From the NCBI GenBank assembly GCA_027451285.1, contig DAIDJP010000024.1, positions 1-55,489 of the forward strand: a DNA stretch of 55,489 nt, given 5' to 3'. Shown here in pieces: positions 25,363-33,864 of this stretch. The notes below the pieces were generated by a model. That model was not told the origin of the DNA. It did not search any database and was given only the letters and a program-made list of their open reading frames with translations. The position numbers and the translations under genes are program-made. The first letter of the stretch is position 1, and each line of letters starts with the position of its first letter. This stretch comes from Acidimicrobiaceae bacterium (GTDB lineage Bacteria > Actinomycetota > Acidimicrobiia > Acidimicrobiales > RAAP-2).

Positions 25363-25934
25363 GTCGACCTGCGCTGGTGGATGTACTGAAGGGCCTCGGC
25401 GCGATAGGACGCGTCGTCGCGGAACACGCCGCGCACCGCGGAGGTGACGGTCGTCATGCCCTCCTTCTTCACGCCGCGCATCGACATGCAGAAGTGCTCG
25501 GCCTCGATCACGCAGATCGATCCGCGCGGGTGCAACTCGCGCTCCATGGCCTCGACGATCTGGGTCGTGAGGCGCTCTTGGACCTGGAGACGTCGCGCGT
25601 AGCCCTCGACGAGTCGCGCCAGCTTCGAGAGCCCCGTGATGCGACCCTCGGGACCGGGCAGGTAGGCGACGTGCGCCAGCCCCTTGAAGGGCACCAGGTG
25701 GTGCTCGCAGAGCGTCGTGAAGGGGATGTCGCGCACCATCACCATCTCGTCGTGACCGGCCTCGAAGGTGACGCGCAGGTGCTCGCCGGGGTCGACCTCG
25801 AGGCCCTCGAAGAGCTCGACGTACATGTCGGCGACGCGCCGGGGGGTCTCGACGAGACCGTCGCGCTGGGGATCCTCGCCGATGGCGGCCAGCAGCTCGC
25901 GCACGAGGACTTCGACGCGGTCGCGGTCGACCAT
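25353..25934 (-). CDS. folE: GTP cyclohydrolase I
   Basis: A 193-residue type I GTP cyclohydrolase that makes dihydroneopterin triphosphate, the first step of folate synthesis. [20 protein letters not shown] holds the zinc Cys and His ligands and [12 protein letters not shown] the second Cys. [20 protein letters not shown] is the conserved helix. The start is ATG 25934, sharing one base with the hpt stop. In mycobacteria ftsH separates hpt and folE; here it is absent. It is a zinc enzyme downstream of a metal importer in the same run. Confidence 0.97.
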   Translation of the reverse strand: MVDRDRVEVLVRELLAAIGEDPQRDGLVETPRRVADMYVELFEGLEVDPGEHLRVTFEAGHDEMVMVRDIPFTTLCEHHLVPFKGLAHVAYLPGPEGRITGLSKLARLVEGYARRLQVQERLTTQIVEAMERELHPRGSICVIEAEHFCMSMRGVKKEGMTTVTSAVRGVFRDDASYRAEALQYIHQRRSTWG

Positions 25935-26494
25935 CAGACCTCGCCCACGAAGGTGTAGATGGCGTCCAGGTTGCGGTAGCGCTCGTTGACGTCGAGTCCG
26001 TAGCCCACCACGAAGTCCGACGGGATCGAGAACCCCACGTACTTGAGGTCCTGCTCGACGCGCTGCTCGCCCTGCTTCAAGAGCAGCGCGCAGACCTCGA
26101 GGGACCGCGGGCTGCGCGCGCCCAGGTACTGGCGCAGGTAATTGAGGGTCAGGCCGGAGTCGACGACGTCCTCGACGATCAGCACGTCGCGATCGGCCAG
26201 GTCGACGTCGAGGTCCTTGACGATGCGCACGACGCCGCTGGTCTTGGTGGCCGCGCCGTAGGAGGACACGGCCATGAAGTCGACCTCGACGGGCAGCTCG
26301 ATGGCGCGCATGAGGTCGCTCATGAAGTTGATCGCGCCCTTTAACACGCACACCAGCAGCGGCGGGCTGGCCTCGTAGTCGCGGGTGATCTCACGGCCGA
26401 GCTCGCGCACGCGCGCGGCCACCTCGTCGGCCGAAACGATGACTCGTCCCAGATCGTGGGCCGCCCAGGCGGCTACGTCGTCGTCACGTCCCAT
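25934..26494 (-). CDS. hpt: Hypoxanthine phosphoribosyltransferase
   Basis: A 186-residue purine-salvage enzyme using PRPP and hypoxanthine or guanine. The PRPP loop is [28 protein letters not shown] is the first loop and FMAVSSYG the flexible catalytic loop. [17 protein letters not shown] is the typical C-terminal block. It follows tilS by 23 bases, as in most actinobacteria and firmicutes. Confidence 0.96.
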   Translation of the reverse strand: MGRDDDVAAWAAHDLGRVIVSADEVAARVRELGREITRDYEASPPLLVCVLKGAINFMSDLMRAIELPVEVDFMAVSSYGAATKTSGVVRIVKDLDVDLADRDVLIVEDVVDSGLTLNYLRQYLGARSPRSLEVCALLLKQGEQRVEQDLKYVGFSIPSDFVVGYGLDVNERYRNLDAIYTFVGEV

Positions 26495-26517
26495 GGTTGG
26501 TCAGCGTAGTGGAGTCG

Positions 26518-27402
26518 TCACTCGAGCGATAAGTGCTGGTGGCGTCGGGCCAGGCGCCGTCCGCCAGCGAGCTCGGTCGCGACCGCCTCGCCGCGCACCA
26601 CGCCGAGGGCGCGCTCGACCTCGGCGGACTCGGGTGGATGCGTCCCGTCGGGGTCCTCGCGAGCGAGTCGTTCGCGCAGCCAGCGCCGCAGGCGAGCCGT
26701 GGGCCAGGCCGCGAGCTCAAGACAGTCGGCCTCCACGAGCGAGAGCGCCTCGTCGTGCGCGGTCGCCTCGGCGATCCAGCGACGCTCGTCGTAGATCAGC
26801 TGCGCCGCGCGCGCGAGCAGCGGCGCCACGTCGCGCTCGGCGACGTCGTCGAGCAGTGGCAGGACCTCGTGGCGCACCCGGTTTCGCCGGTAGCGAGCGT
26901 CGAGATTCGTCTCGTCCTGACGCGCGACGTAGCCGCGAGCGGCGACGTAGCCGGCCAGATCGATGCGGCGCACGGCGAGGAGGGGCTTCGTCGGGTCTCC
27001 CACCATCGGCGAGAGCCCGTCGAGCCCGGCGCCGCGCACCAGGTTCAGCAGCATCGTCTCGGCCAGGTCGTCGAGGGTGTGGCCCGTGAGAGCCGCCACC
27101 GGCAGCGCGGCTCGGCGCGCCGCGCGAGCCCGGGCTTCGAAGTTCGCCCCCGGCGCCACGTGCACGTCGTGCACGACGACGTCGACGCCCCACTCGTGAG
27201 CGAGTCCCGCCACGAACGCGGCGTCCTCGCCGCTCGTCGGGCGCGCGTGATGGTCCACGTGGTGCAGCGTGACGCTAAGGCCGTGGGCCCGCGCGAGCAG
27301 CGCCAGGCCGAGCGAGTCGGGCCCGCCCGAGACCGCGAGGTCGACCGCGGTGCCCGCGGGCGGGAAGCGGCACGCGTCGAGGAGGTCGCGTTCGCTGGTC
27401 AC
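26518..27402 (-). CDS. tilS: tRNA(Ile)-lysidine synthetase
   Basis: A 294-residue N-type PP-loop enzyme that converts C34 of tRNA-Ile(CAT) to lysidine. The ATP loop is AVSGGPDSLGLALL. LHHVDHHARP, ALTGHTLDDLAETMLLNLVRGAGLDGL and ETNLDARYRRNRVRHEVLPLL are family blocks. The length fits the short actinobacterial form without the C-terminal domain. It is 9 bases downstream of the metal permease gene, so it probably shares that transcript. Confidence 0.94.
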   Translation of the reverse strand: MTSERDLLDACRFPPAGTAVDLAVSGGPDSLGLALLARAHGLSVTLHHVDHHARPTSGEDAAFVAGLAHEWGVDVVVHDVHVAPGANFEARARAARRAALPVAALTGHTLDDLAETMLLNLVRGAGLDGLSPMVGDPTKPLLAVRRIDLAGYVAARGYVARQDETNLDARYRRNRVRHEVLPLLDDVAERDVAPLLARAAQLIYDERRWIAEATAHDEALSLVEADCLELAAWPTARLRRWLRERLAREDPDGTHPPESAEVERALGVVRGEAVATELAGGRRLARRHQHLSLE

Positions 27403-27411
27403 GGGCCCAGA

Positions 27412-28233
27412 CTAGGCAGAGCGGCGTTCGTGACGCCGGGGCGGCGCGAGTCGCGCGGCGAGGTAGCCCGTCGAGGCGATCGCCGTGATCCAGAAGCTCA
27501 CGGGACCACCGAAGGCGACGCCGAGGAAGAGCCCGGCCCAGGCGCTAAAGAGCGCCACGACCACCGCGACGAAGAGCGCGTCGCGCGGCCGGGTCGTGAC
27601 GACCTCGGCGGCGGCCGCCGGGGCCACCAGTAACGAGAACACCAGCAGCACGCCCACGACCTGGATCGCCACGACGGTCGTCACGGCGAGGAGCGTCATG
27701 AAGACGAGCGACATCGCCCGCGTCGAAAGTCCCCGGGCCGCGGCCGACTGCGCGTCGACCGAGGCGAAGAGCAGCGGCCGGTAGGTCAAAGACACCGCGA
27801 CCACGACGGCGACGGAGAGCAGCGCGACGATGACCAGGTCGTGCGTCGACACGCCGAGGATCTGGCCGAAGAGGATCGAGTACGTCGCGTTGGCGTATCC
27901 GCTGTAGAGCGAGATGAAGAGCACGCCCAGGCCCAGCGCCGCGGTCAGCGTCACCCCGACCACCGCGTCGCGGTCGTCGAGGTTGGCCCCGCCCACCCCG
28001 ATCAAGAGCCCCGCCCCCAGGCAGAACACGAGCAGCCCCACGATCGGCGAGAGGCCCAGCAGCACGGCCCCCGCCGCGCCGGCGAATCCCACGTGCCCGA
28101 TGGCGTGCGCCGCGAACGCCTGGCGACGCAGCACGACGAAGTAGCCCACCGCGCCGGCGGCGAGGGCGACCGCGGTCACCGCCCAGAAGGCGTTCTGCAC
28201 GAAGGACGTCGAGAGGAGTTGAGAGAAGCTCAC
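27412..28233 (-). CDS. Metal (Zn/Mn) ABC transporter permease, ZnuB/MntB type
   Basis: A 273-residue ABC-3 family permease with about eight membrane spans, for example FWAVTAVALAAGAVGYFVVL and VVAIQVVGVLLVFSLLVAPA, the latter conserved in zinc and manganese importers. It overlaps the ATPase gene by 4 bases. It forms the channel of the cluster 9 metal importer with the two upstream genes. The metal cannot be decided from this subunit. Confidence 0.92.
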   Translation of the reverse strand: MSFSQLLSTSFVQNAFWAVTAVALAAGAVGYFVVLRRQAFAAHAIGHVGFAGAAGAVLLGLSPIVGLLVFCLGAGLLIGVGGANLDDRDAVVGVTLTAALGLGVLFISLYSGYANATYSILFGQILGVSTHDLVIVALLSVAVVVAVSLTYRPLLFASVDAQSAAARGLSTRAMSLVFMTLLAVTTVVAIQVVGVLLVFSLLVAPAAAAEVVTTRPRDALFVAVVVALFSAWAGLFLGVAFGGPVSFWITAIASTGYLAARLAPPRRHERRSA

Positions 28234-29090
28234 GAGGTCTCCTCACGGTAGATCTCCTCTAAGTGGGCGTGGGGCTCCTCGTGGACGTGGTCGTGGTGGT
28301 CGTGTCCGTGGGGGTGCGGGTGGGCGAACTCCTCTTCGAGCCCGACGATCACGCGCCGTCCGTGGGCCGTAGTGAAGATCTCGATGGGGTGCCCGTAGAG
28401 CTCGGAGAGCACCGCGGCGTTCACCACCTCGTCGACCTTGCCGCAGCGCACCTGGCGGCGCGCGATCCACAGCACGCAGTCCACGATCGAGGCGAGCGGG
28501 TTGAGGTCGTGGGCGACGACGATGATGGCGGCTCCGGTGGTGTCGCGTATCAGGTTGATGAGATCGACGATCTCGGCCTGGGCGGCGAGGTCGAGCCCGG
28601 CGAGGGGCTCGTCGAGCAACAGCAGGTCGGGCTGGAAGACCGCCGCGTGGGCCAGCGCGACGCGCTGGCGCTGGCCGCCCGAGAGCGTGCCCAGCGGCTG
28701 GTCCGCGAAGCTCGTCACTCCGGTCAGGGCGAGCGCGCGCTCGACGACGGCGTGCTTGTCGGGGCTGCGCCCCCACCCGAAGCGCCGCCCGTCGTAGCCC
28801 AGTCCCACGTAGTCGCGCGCCGTGATCGAGGTCAGGGAGTCGGCGAGTCGGCTCTGGGCCATGTAGCCCACGCGTGGATTGCCCCGCGCCGGCGCGGCGC
28901 CGAGCACGCGCAGCGCGCCCTCGCTCGGCGCGATGAGCCCGAGCACCACCTTGAGCAGCGTCGACTTGCCGGCGCCGTTGGGCCCGAGCACCGCGGTGAT
29001 CGAGGCCGGCTCGATCTCGAAGGTGGCGTGCGACCAGATCACGCGGTCCCCGAGTCGCACCGCCACGTCGTCGAACTCGAGGGGCTTCAC
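28230..29090 (-). CDS. Metal ABC transporter ATP-binding protein with His-rich tail
   Basis: A 286-residue ABC ATPase with Walker A GPNGAGKST, signature LSGGQRQRVALAHA, Walker B LLLLDEPLAGLD and switch His in VVAHDLNPL. The last 30 residues carry about ten His, with Asp and Glu (HPHPHGHDHHDHVHEE), an apparent metal-buffering tail not needed for ATPase function. The start is GTG 29090, overlapping the binding-protein stop (GTGA). It pairs with the permease at 27412. Confidence 0.93.
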   Translation of the reverse strand: MKPLEFDDVAVRLGDRVIWSHATFEIEPASITAVLGPNGAGKSTLLKVVLGLIAPSEGALRVLGAAPARGNPRVGYMAQSRLADSLTSITARDYVGLGYDGRRFGWGRSPDKHAVVERALALTGVTSFADQPLGTLSGGQRQRVALAHAAVFQPDLLLLDEPLAGLDLAAQAEIVDLINLIRDTTGAAIIVVAHDLNPLASIVDCVLWIARRQVRCGKVDEVVNAAVLSELYGHPIEIFTTAHGRRVIVGLEEEFAHPHPHGHDHHDHVHEEPHAHLEEIYREETS

Positions 29091-29974
29091 GCGCACCCCT
29101 GGGCGACGAGATCGGTGCGCATCGCCGCAATGGTACGGCTGATCCAGGTCACGTAGTTCGTGCCGGTCATCGTCTCGGTGACCTGTACGACCGGCACGCC
29201 ATTGGCCCGGGCGACACTGACCATCTCGTTGGTGAGCGGCGTCGCCGTCTGGACGTTGTCGACGAGGAAGGCCGGGTGGTGGCGCAGCTGCTCGAGCGCC
29301 GTGGCCAGGTCCGACACCGAGGGGTCGACGCCGTTGCCCACGGCCAGTCGCAAGGACTCGGGCGTGACGACGCGCAGGCCCAGCGCTCCGAGAAGGTATC
29401 CGGTCACGTCCTCGGTCGCGGCCACGCTCACGCCGGCGCACGTCGCACGGATCGCGTGGACCTGCGCCTCGAGGCGGCGCAACGCGGAGAGGACCACCGC
29501 GCTCGACGTGCTCGTCACGCCGATGCGTCTCGAGGTCGCGGCGAGCGCCTCGACGAAGCGCTGCGCCGCGCTGACGTCGTAGAAGAGGTGCGGGTTCGTC
29601 CCGGTCGCCACGTGCATGAGGTTCGCGACGTCGATGACCCGGGGCCGCGTCGCGCGCGCGTCGACGAGCTGGCTGAGCCACGTGTCGTAGCCCGCGCCGT
29701 TCTCGATCACGATCGCGGCCTCGGCGACGTAGGCCGCGTCGGCGGTCGTCGCCTCGTGCGAGTGGGGATCGGCGTTGGGATCGGTGAGGAGGGTGACGAC
29801 CTTGGCTCGATTCCCGAGCGTCGCGCGCGCGAGCGCGCCCCACTGGGAGACCCCCGAGACGACCACCGGCTCGCCCGCGCGCGGCGTGCGCGTGCCGAGC
29901 ACGATCATGCTGGTCACGACGGCCACCACGACCACACCCACGGCGATCGGCAGACGAGCGTTTCTCAGAACCAT
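29087..29974 (-). CDS. Metal ABC transporter substrate-binding protein, ZnuA/MntC-like
   Basis: A 295-residue cluster A-I binding protein. An N-terminal membrane segment (PIAVGVVVVAVVTSMIVLG) acts as signal or anchor; no lipobox Cys is seen. Candidate ligands are His in NADPHSHEAT, His in TNPHLFYD, and Glu in AATEDVTGYLL, where zinc proteins usually have His and manganese proteins Glu. The metal is therefore uncertain. The ATG 29974 start is preceded by TATACT and by two copies of a 14-base repeat shared with the divergent Fur-family gene. Confidence 0.87.
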   Translation of the reverse strand: MVLRNARLPIAVGVVVVAVVTSMIVLGTRTPRAGEPVVVSGVSQWGALARATLGNRAKVVTLLTDPNADPHSHEATTADAAYVAEAAIVIENGAGYDTWLSQLVDARATRPRVIDVANLMHVATGTNPHLFYDVSAAQRFVEALAATSRRIGVTSTSSAVVLSALRRLEAQVHAIRATCAGVSVAATEDVTGYLLGALGLRVVTPESLRLAVGNGVDPSVSDLATALEQLRHHPAFLVDNVQTATPLTNEMVSVARANGVPVVQVTETMTGTNYVTWISRTIAAMRTDLVAQGCA

Positions 29975-30002
29975 TCCAAGTAGTATATTCAGAACGATTC
30001 CA
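29965..30002. promoter_or_regulatory. Putative metal-regulator operator: two direct repeats
   Basis: On the + strand TCAGAACCATTCCA (29965-29978) and TCAGAACGATTCCA (29989-30002) differ at one base and are 24 bases apart. They flank the TATACT box and reach the znuA-like start codon, in the 60-base gap between that gene and the divergent Fur/Zur-family gene. Binding by that regulator is inferred. Confidence 0.55.
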
Positions 30003-30034
30003 GAAAACAAATCGAACGGGAGTACACTCGCCTC

Positions 30035-30427
30035 GTGGTCACCACGCGCAACACCACCCAGCGCCGAGAGGTCATCGCCACGCTCGGACGCGTCCAGGGA
30101 TTCCTGAGCGCCCAGGAGTTGCACGCCCTGATCGTGCGCGACGGCGGACGGATCTCGCTGGCGACCGTCTACGCCCAGCTCAAGCGCCTCGCCGACGCCC
30201 ACGAGGTCGACGTGATCATGACTGACCGGGGCGAGAGCCTCTTTCGCCGCTGCGGCGTCGACGCGCACCACCACCACCTGGCCTGTCGCCAGTGCGGGGC
30301 GATCGTCGAGGTCGACACTCCCGAGCTCGAGCAGTGGTCCAACGAGATCGCCGCCCGTTTCAAGTACTCCGACGTGCGACACGTGCTCGAACTGAGTGGA
30401 GTGTGCCCCTCGTGTCACTCGACGTGA
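30035..30427 (+). CDS. Fur-family metalloregulator (Zur-like)
   Basis: A 130-residue winged-helix repressor. The helix-turn-helix half is TTQRREVIATLGRVQGFLSAQE through ISLATVYAQLKRLADAHEV. The dimerisation half has HHHHLACRQCGAIVEV with the metal His run and the first CxxC, and the second CxxC in CPSCHST. This layout fits Fur, Zur and Mur. The neighbouring importer of the ZnuABC/MntABC class suggests Zur or a Mn sensor. The start is GTG 30035; pgeF overlaps its stop. Confidence 0.9.
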   Translation: MVTTRNTTQRREVIATLGRVQGFLSAQELHALIVRDGGRISLATVYAQLKRLADAHEVDVIMTDRGESLFRRCGVDAHHHHLACRQCGAIVEVDTPELEQWSNEIAARFKYSDVRHVLELSGVCPSCHST

Positions 30428-31170
30428 CCCTCGCCGAGAGCCGCGGCGCGCTGCGCGTGCTCGCGCTCACCTCCCTGCGCGAGTTCGGCGTCGACGCACT
30501 GATCACCACCCGCGAGGGCGGCATGAGCGAGGCACCCTTCGACTCGTTGAATCTCGGGGTGCACGTGGGCGACGACCCGCGACGCGTGACGACGAACCGC
30601 GCGCGCGTCGCCGCGGCGATGCGCGTCGCCCCCGAGCGTCTCGTCACGGTGACCCAGGTACATGGCGCCGACGTGCTCGAGGTCGAAGGGCCCACCGACG
30701 GCGAGGCCGACGCGCTCGTCACCTCTTCGCGCGACACGGCCGTCGCCGTGCTCGTGGCGGACTGCCTGCCCATCGTGCTCGCCGACACGACGCGCCGGCG
30801 CGTCGGCGTCGTGCACGCCGGCTGGCGCGGACTCGCGGCGGGGGTGCTCGCCAACGCGCTGGCGCGCTTCGACGACCCGCGCAGCGTGCACGCGATCATC
30901 GGCCCGGGCGTGTCGCCGCGCGTCTACCAGGTGGGTCCCGAGGTCGCCGACAACTTTCGCGACGTGCCCGGCGCGGTGCTCGCCGACGCCGGCGACCGCT
31001 CGCGACTGGACCTGCGCGCGATCGCCCAGCACCAGCTCGTCGGCGCGGGCTTAACCGCCGCGCACGTCGAGGCCGTGCGCGAGGTGACCGACGGCGGCGG
31101 CCTCTTCTTCAGCGACCGAGCCAGCCGACCGACCGGTCGCTTCGCCCTGGTGGCGCGGGTCCTAGCATGA
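30424..31170 (+). CDS. pgeF: Peptidoglycan editing factor PgeF (YfiH/LACC1 family)
   Basis: A 248-residue member of the multicopper-polyphenol-oxidase-like family. Members act as purine nucleoside phosphorylases or remove L-Ser wrongly attached to UDP-MurNAc. The zinc/catalytic residues are in VTQVHGADVL, VLVADCLPIVL and VVHAGWRGLAAG; GPGVSPRVYQVG and FFSDRASRPTGRF complete the fold. I use GTG 30424, which overlaps the regulator stop as GTGA; GTG 30412 has a better-spaced GGAG and is an alternative. Its neighbours murL and murD2 favour the peptidoglycan role. Confidence 0.88.
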   Translation: MTLAESRGALRVLALTSLREFGVDALITTREGGMSEAPFDSLNLGVHVGDDPRRVTTNRARVAAAMRVAPERLVTVTQVHGADVLEVEGPTDGEADALVTSSRDTAVAVLVADCLPIVLADTTRRRVGVVHAGWRGLAAGVLANALARFDDPRSVHAIIGPGVSPRVYQVGPEVADNFRDVPGAVLADAGDRSRLDLRAIAQHQLVGAGLTAAHVEAVREVTDGGGLFFSDRASRPTGRFALVARVLA

Positions 31171-32471
31171 GTGCCGCCATGTCCCTCGGATCGCGCGCTC
31201 GCGCCGACCTCTTCACCTACTCGGGCCTCGAGGTCGCCGGTGCGACGCTGACGGGCCACTACCGCCTCGACGACGTCGACTTCACCGAGACGGTGACCTT
31301 CGAGGGCTGCGGCGACCTCGACGACGCGGCGGTGGCCGTCGCCCAGCTGTGGTACCTGGTCGCGGGGCTCTCCTACTTCAAGGCCGGGGCCGCGCGACGT
31401 ATCGACCTCGCCGACACGCCGGTGGGTCCGGCCGGACGCGCCCTGCTCGCGGCGAGCCTGCACGACGGACTCGGCGAGTTCTCGGTCGTGAACCAGCTGC
31501 CCCTCGAGGACGTCGAGATACTCGGCGGCGTACCCGCGCGACACTTCGACGTCGACCTCGACGCGCAACGCGTCCTCGTGCCCTTCGGCGGGGGGATCGA
31601 CTCGGTCGTCAGCGTCGAGGAGCTCGCGCCCGCCCTCGAGCGCACCCTCTTCATCGTCTCGCCCGCGGGGGGGCGCTTCGACGCCCTCGAGGAGACCGCC
31701 GCGGTGACGGGCCTCGACGTCGTGCGCGCGCGCCGGGCGCTCGACGCGCGCCTGCTCGCCGGCGGTGACGACTTCTTCCGCGGCCACGTGCCCGTCTCGG
31801 CCATGATCGCGCTGCTCGCGGCGGTCGCGGCGGTCGCCACGCAGCGCGGCGGCGTCGTGATGAGCAACGAGCACTCGGCCTCGCTGCCTAACCTCACGTG
31901 GCGGGGCCGGCCGATCAACCACCAGTGGAGCAAGTCCCTCGCCGCCGAGATACTCCTCGCCGACGCGATCGACGAGGTGGTCTCGCCGCTCGTCGTGGCC
32001 AGTTTCCTGCGCGCGCGCAGCGAGCTGTGGGTGGCCGAGCGCTTCAGCCACCTCGAGCGATACCACCACGTCTTTCGCAGCTGCAACCGGGCCTTCGCCC
32101 AGGACCCGTCGCGGCGCGCGGCCAGCTGGTGCAACGAGTGCGACAAGTGCCTCTTCATCGACCTGGTGCTGGCGCCCTTCCTCGAGCGCGAGTCCCTCGC
32201 GGGGATCTTCCACGGCGAGCCGCTCGCGGACCCGGCGCGCCTCGCTCAGCTCGAGGTCCTGGTGGGCCTCGGTGAGACGCCCAAGCCCTTCGAGTGCGTG
32301 GGCGATCCCGACGAGAGCGGCGTGGCGCTGCGCGCGGTGGCCGCCTCGAGCGCCTGGCGCGACGTCACTCAGCTCGCCGACCTGGCCGCGCGCGTGGGTG
32401 CGATTCGCACGCTCGAGGACCTGCTCGCGCTCCAAGGACCCGACCGTGTCTCGGCCCACTGGCTTCGCTGA
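31167..32471 (+). CDS. murL: UDP-MurNAc-L-Ala-L-Glu epimerase MurL
   Basis: A 434-residue protein matching MurL. This ATP-dependent enzyme epimerises the terminal L-Glu of UDP-MurNAc-L-Ala-L-Glu to D-Glu, bypassing glutamate racemase. Seen here: a PP-loop-like VPFGGGIDSVVSVE (about residue 133), EHSASLPNLTWRGRP with INHQWSKSLAAE, and a Cys-rich SWCNECDKCLFIDL segment. The start is ATG 31167, overlapping pgeF as ATGA. The gene is followed, with a 26-base overlap, by a MurD-like ligase, the known partner MurD2. The call rests on recognised motifs plus this pairing. Confidence 0.88.
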   Translation: MSAAMSLGSRARADLFTYSGLEVAGATLTGHYRLDDVDFTETVTFEGCGDLDDAAVAVAQLWYLVAGLSYFKAGAARRIDLADTPVGPAGRALLAASLHDGLGEFSVVNQLPLEDVEILGGVPARHFDVDLDAQRVLVPFGGGIDSVVSVEELAPALERTLFIVSPAGGRFDALEETAAVTGLDVVRARRALDARLLAGGDDFFRGHVPVSAMIALLAAVAAVATQRGGVVMSNEHSASLPNLTWRGRPINHQWSKSLAAEILLADAIDEVVSPLVVASFLRARSELWVAERFSHLERYHHVFRSCNRAFAQDPSRRAASWCNECDKCLFIDLVLAPFLERESLAGIFHGEPLADPARLAQLEVLVGLGETPKPFECVGDPDESGVALRAVAASSAWRDVTQLADLAARVGAIRTLEDLLALQGPDRVSAHWLR

Positions 32472-33783
32472 CCTCGCCGGGCGGCGAGTGGGGATCTTCG
32501 GATATGGCGTCGAGGGCCGCGCGAGCGAGCGACGCCTCGAGGGGATCGCCGCGAGCGTGGTGCTGGTCGAGGACGCGCCCGACGAGGAGCGCGTGCTGGC
32601 CACGGCCGCGGGTGGGCTCGACGCCCTATTCTCCTGCGACGTGGTGTTAAAGAGCCCCGGCATCGCCCGTCGGCGCGCCGACGTGCTGGCCCTCGAAGAC
32701 GCCGGGGTCGTCGTGACGTCGGCCCTCAACCTCTGGTTCGCCGAGGCGCCCCTCGAACGGGTCGTCGCGGTCACCGGCACCAAGGGCAAGTCGACGACGA
32801 CCAGCCTCATCACCTTCTTCCTCACCTGTCTGGGCGAGGACGCCACGAGCCTCGGCAACATCGGCCGCCCGCCCTACGACCCCGACGCCGCGCCGCCCGA
32901 GGGCTGGCTCGTGGTGGAGGTGTCGAGCTTTCAGTGCACCGACCTCGAAGTGGCGCCCGCCAACGTCGTCATCACCTCACTGGGCAGCGACCACCTCGAC
33001 TGGCACGGCTCGCTCGAGCAGTACTGGGCCGACAAGCTCTCGATCACGCGCCTCGGCGACCCGCACGTCACCTTCGTCGCCGAGTCGGCCTCGGCCGGAC
33101 TCGATCAGATCGGCGGCGAGGTCGTGCTCGTGGCGGCGCGCGAGTCCCACGAGGAGCTGGCGCACGCACTCGGCCTGCTGGGACATCACAACGCGAGCAA
33201 CGTCGCGCTCGCCCTCGAAGTGGTGGCGCACCTGACCTCGCGCTCGCCCGAGAGCGTGGCGGCAGCCGTCGCGCTGGAGGCCGAGAACTTCGTCCCCCTG
33301 CGCGGGCGCCTCACCCTGATCGACGAGGAAGTGACCGCCGGCGGGCGCATCCGCTACGTCGACGACGGCCTGGCGACGGCGCCGCTGCCCACCGTCGCCG
33401 CCCTCGAGGTCTTCGCCGACGACGAGGTCGCGCTACTGGTGGGCGGATTCGACCGCGGGGTCGACTACGCGCCCCTCGTGGACGCCCTCGCCGCGCGCAC
33501 CCGGCCCACCAGCGTCATCACGATGGGACTGGCCGGCGAGAGAATCGCCGAGGAGATCACGGCGCGCGACGTGGGCGTCGCCGTCGCCGTCTTCGAGGCC
33601 GAGTCGATGGGCGAGGCGATCAGCTTCGCGCGGGCACGACTGCCCCGCGGGGGTGTCGTCGTTCTCTCACCGGCCGCGCCGAGCTTCGATAGATACCGCA
33701 ACTGGCTCGAGCGCAGCGAGGACTTCGCGGCCCACGTGCGAGCGCGCGACGAGTGGAGCCTGGGAAGGGATTCGAACCCTTGA
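32446..33783 (+). CDS. murD2: UDP-MurNAc-L-Ala--L-glutamate ligase (MurD2)
   Basis: A 445-residue Mur ligase. It has an N-terminal Rossmann domain (RRVGIFGYGVEGRAS), the ATP loop AVTGTKGKSTTTSL, VVEVSSFQCTDLEVA, SDHLDWHGSLEQYW with the carbamylated-Lys region, HHNASNVALALEV, and a C-terminal domain starting at YVDDGLATAPLPT. MurD2 adds L-Glu instead of D-Glu, and MurL then epimerises it. The GTG 32446 start has AAGGA seven bases upstream and lies inside murL. The last nine codons lie inside the tRNA-Thr(CGT) gene on the other strand. Confidence 0.87.
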   Translation: MSRPTGFADLAGRRVGIFGYGVEGRASERRLEGIAASVVLVEDAPDEERVLATAAGGLDALFSCDVVLKSPGIARRRADVLALEDAGVVVTSALNLWFAEAPLERVVAVTGTKGKSTTTSLITFFLTCLGEDATSLGNIGRPPYDPDAAPPEGWLVVEVSSFQCTDLEVAPANVVITSLGSDHLDWHGSLEQYWADKLSITRLGDPHVTFVAESASAGLDQIGGEVVLVAARESHEELAHALGLLGHHNASNVALALEVVAHLTSRSPESVAAAVALEAENFVPLRGRLTLIDEEVTAGGRIRYVDDGLATAPLPTVAALEVFADDEVALLVGGFDRGVDYAPLVDALAARTRPTSVITMGLAGERIAEEITARDVGVAVAVFEAESMGEAISFARARLPRGGVVVLSPAAPSFDRYRNWLERSEDFAAHVRARDEWSLGRDSNP

Positions 33784-33829
33784 CCTGCGCATTACGAATG
33801 CGCTGCTCTACCGACTGAGCTACCCAGGC
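33757..33829 (-). tRNA. tRNA-Thr (anticodon CGT)
   Basis: A 73-base cloverleaf on the leftward strand. The acceptor is GCCTGGG with CCCAGGC. The anticodon stem is GCGCA with TGCGC, and the loop TTCGTAA gives CGT. The T-arm is AAGGG-TTCGAAT-CCCTT. Its 3' 27 bases overlap the end of murD2 on the opposite strand. CCA is not encoded. Confidence 0.95.
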
Positions 33830-33864
33830 GCAACGAGACACATTAGCCCATCGCGCCTTCGCCC

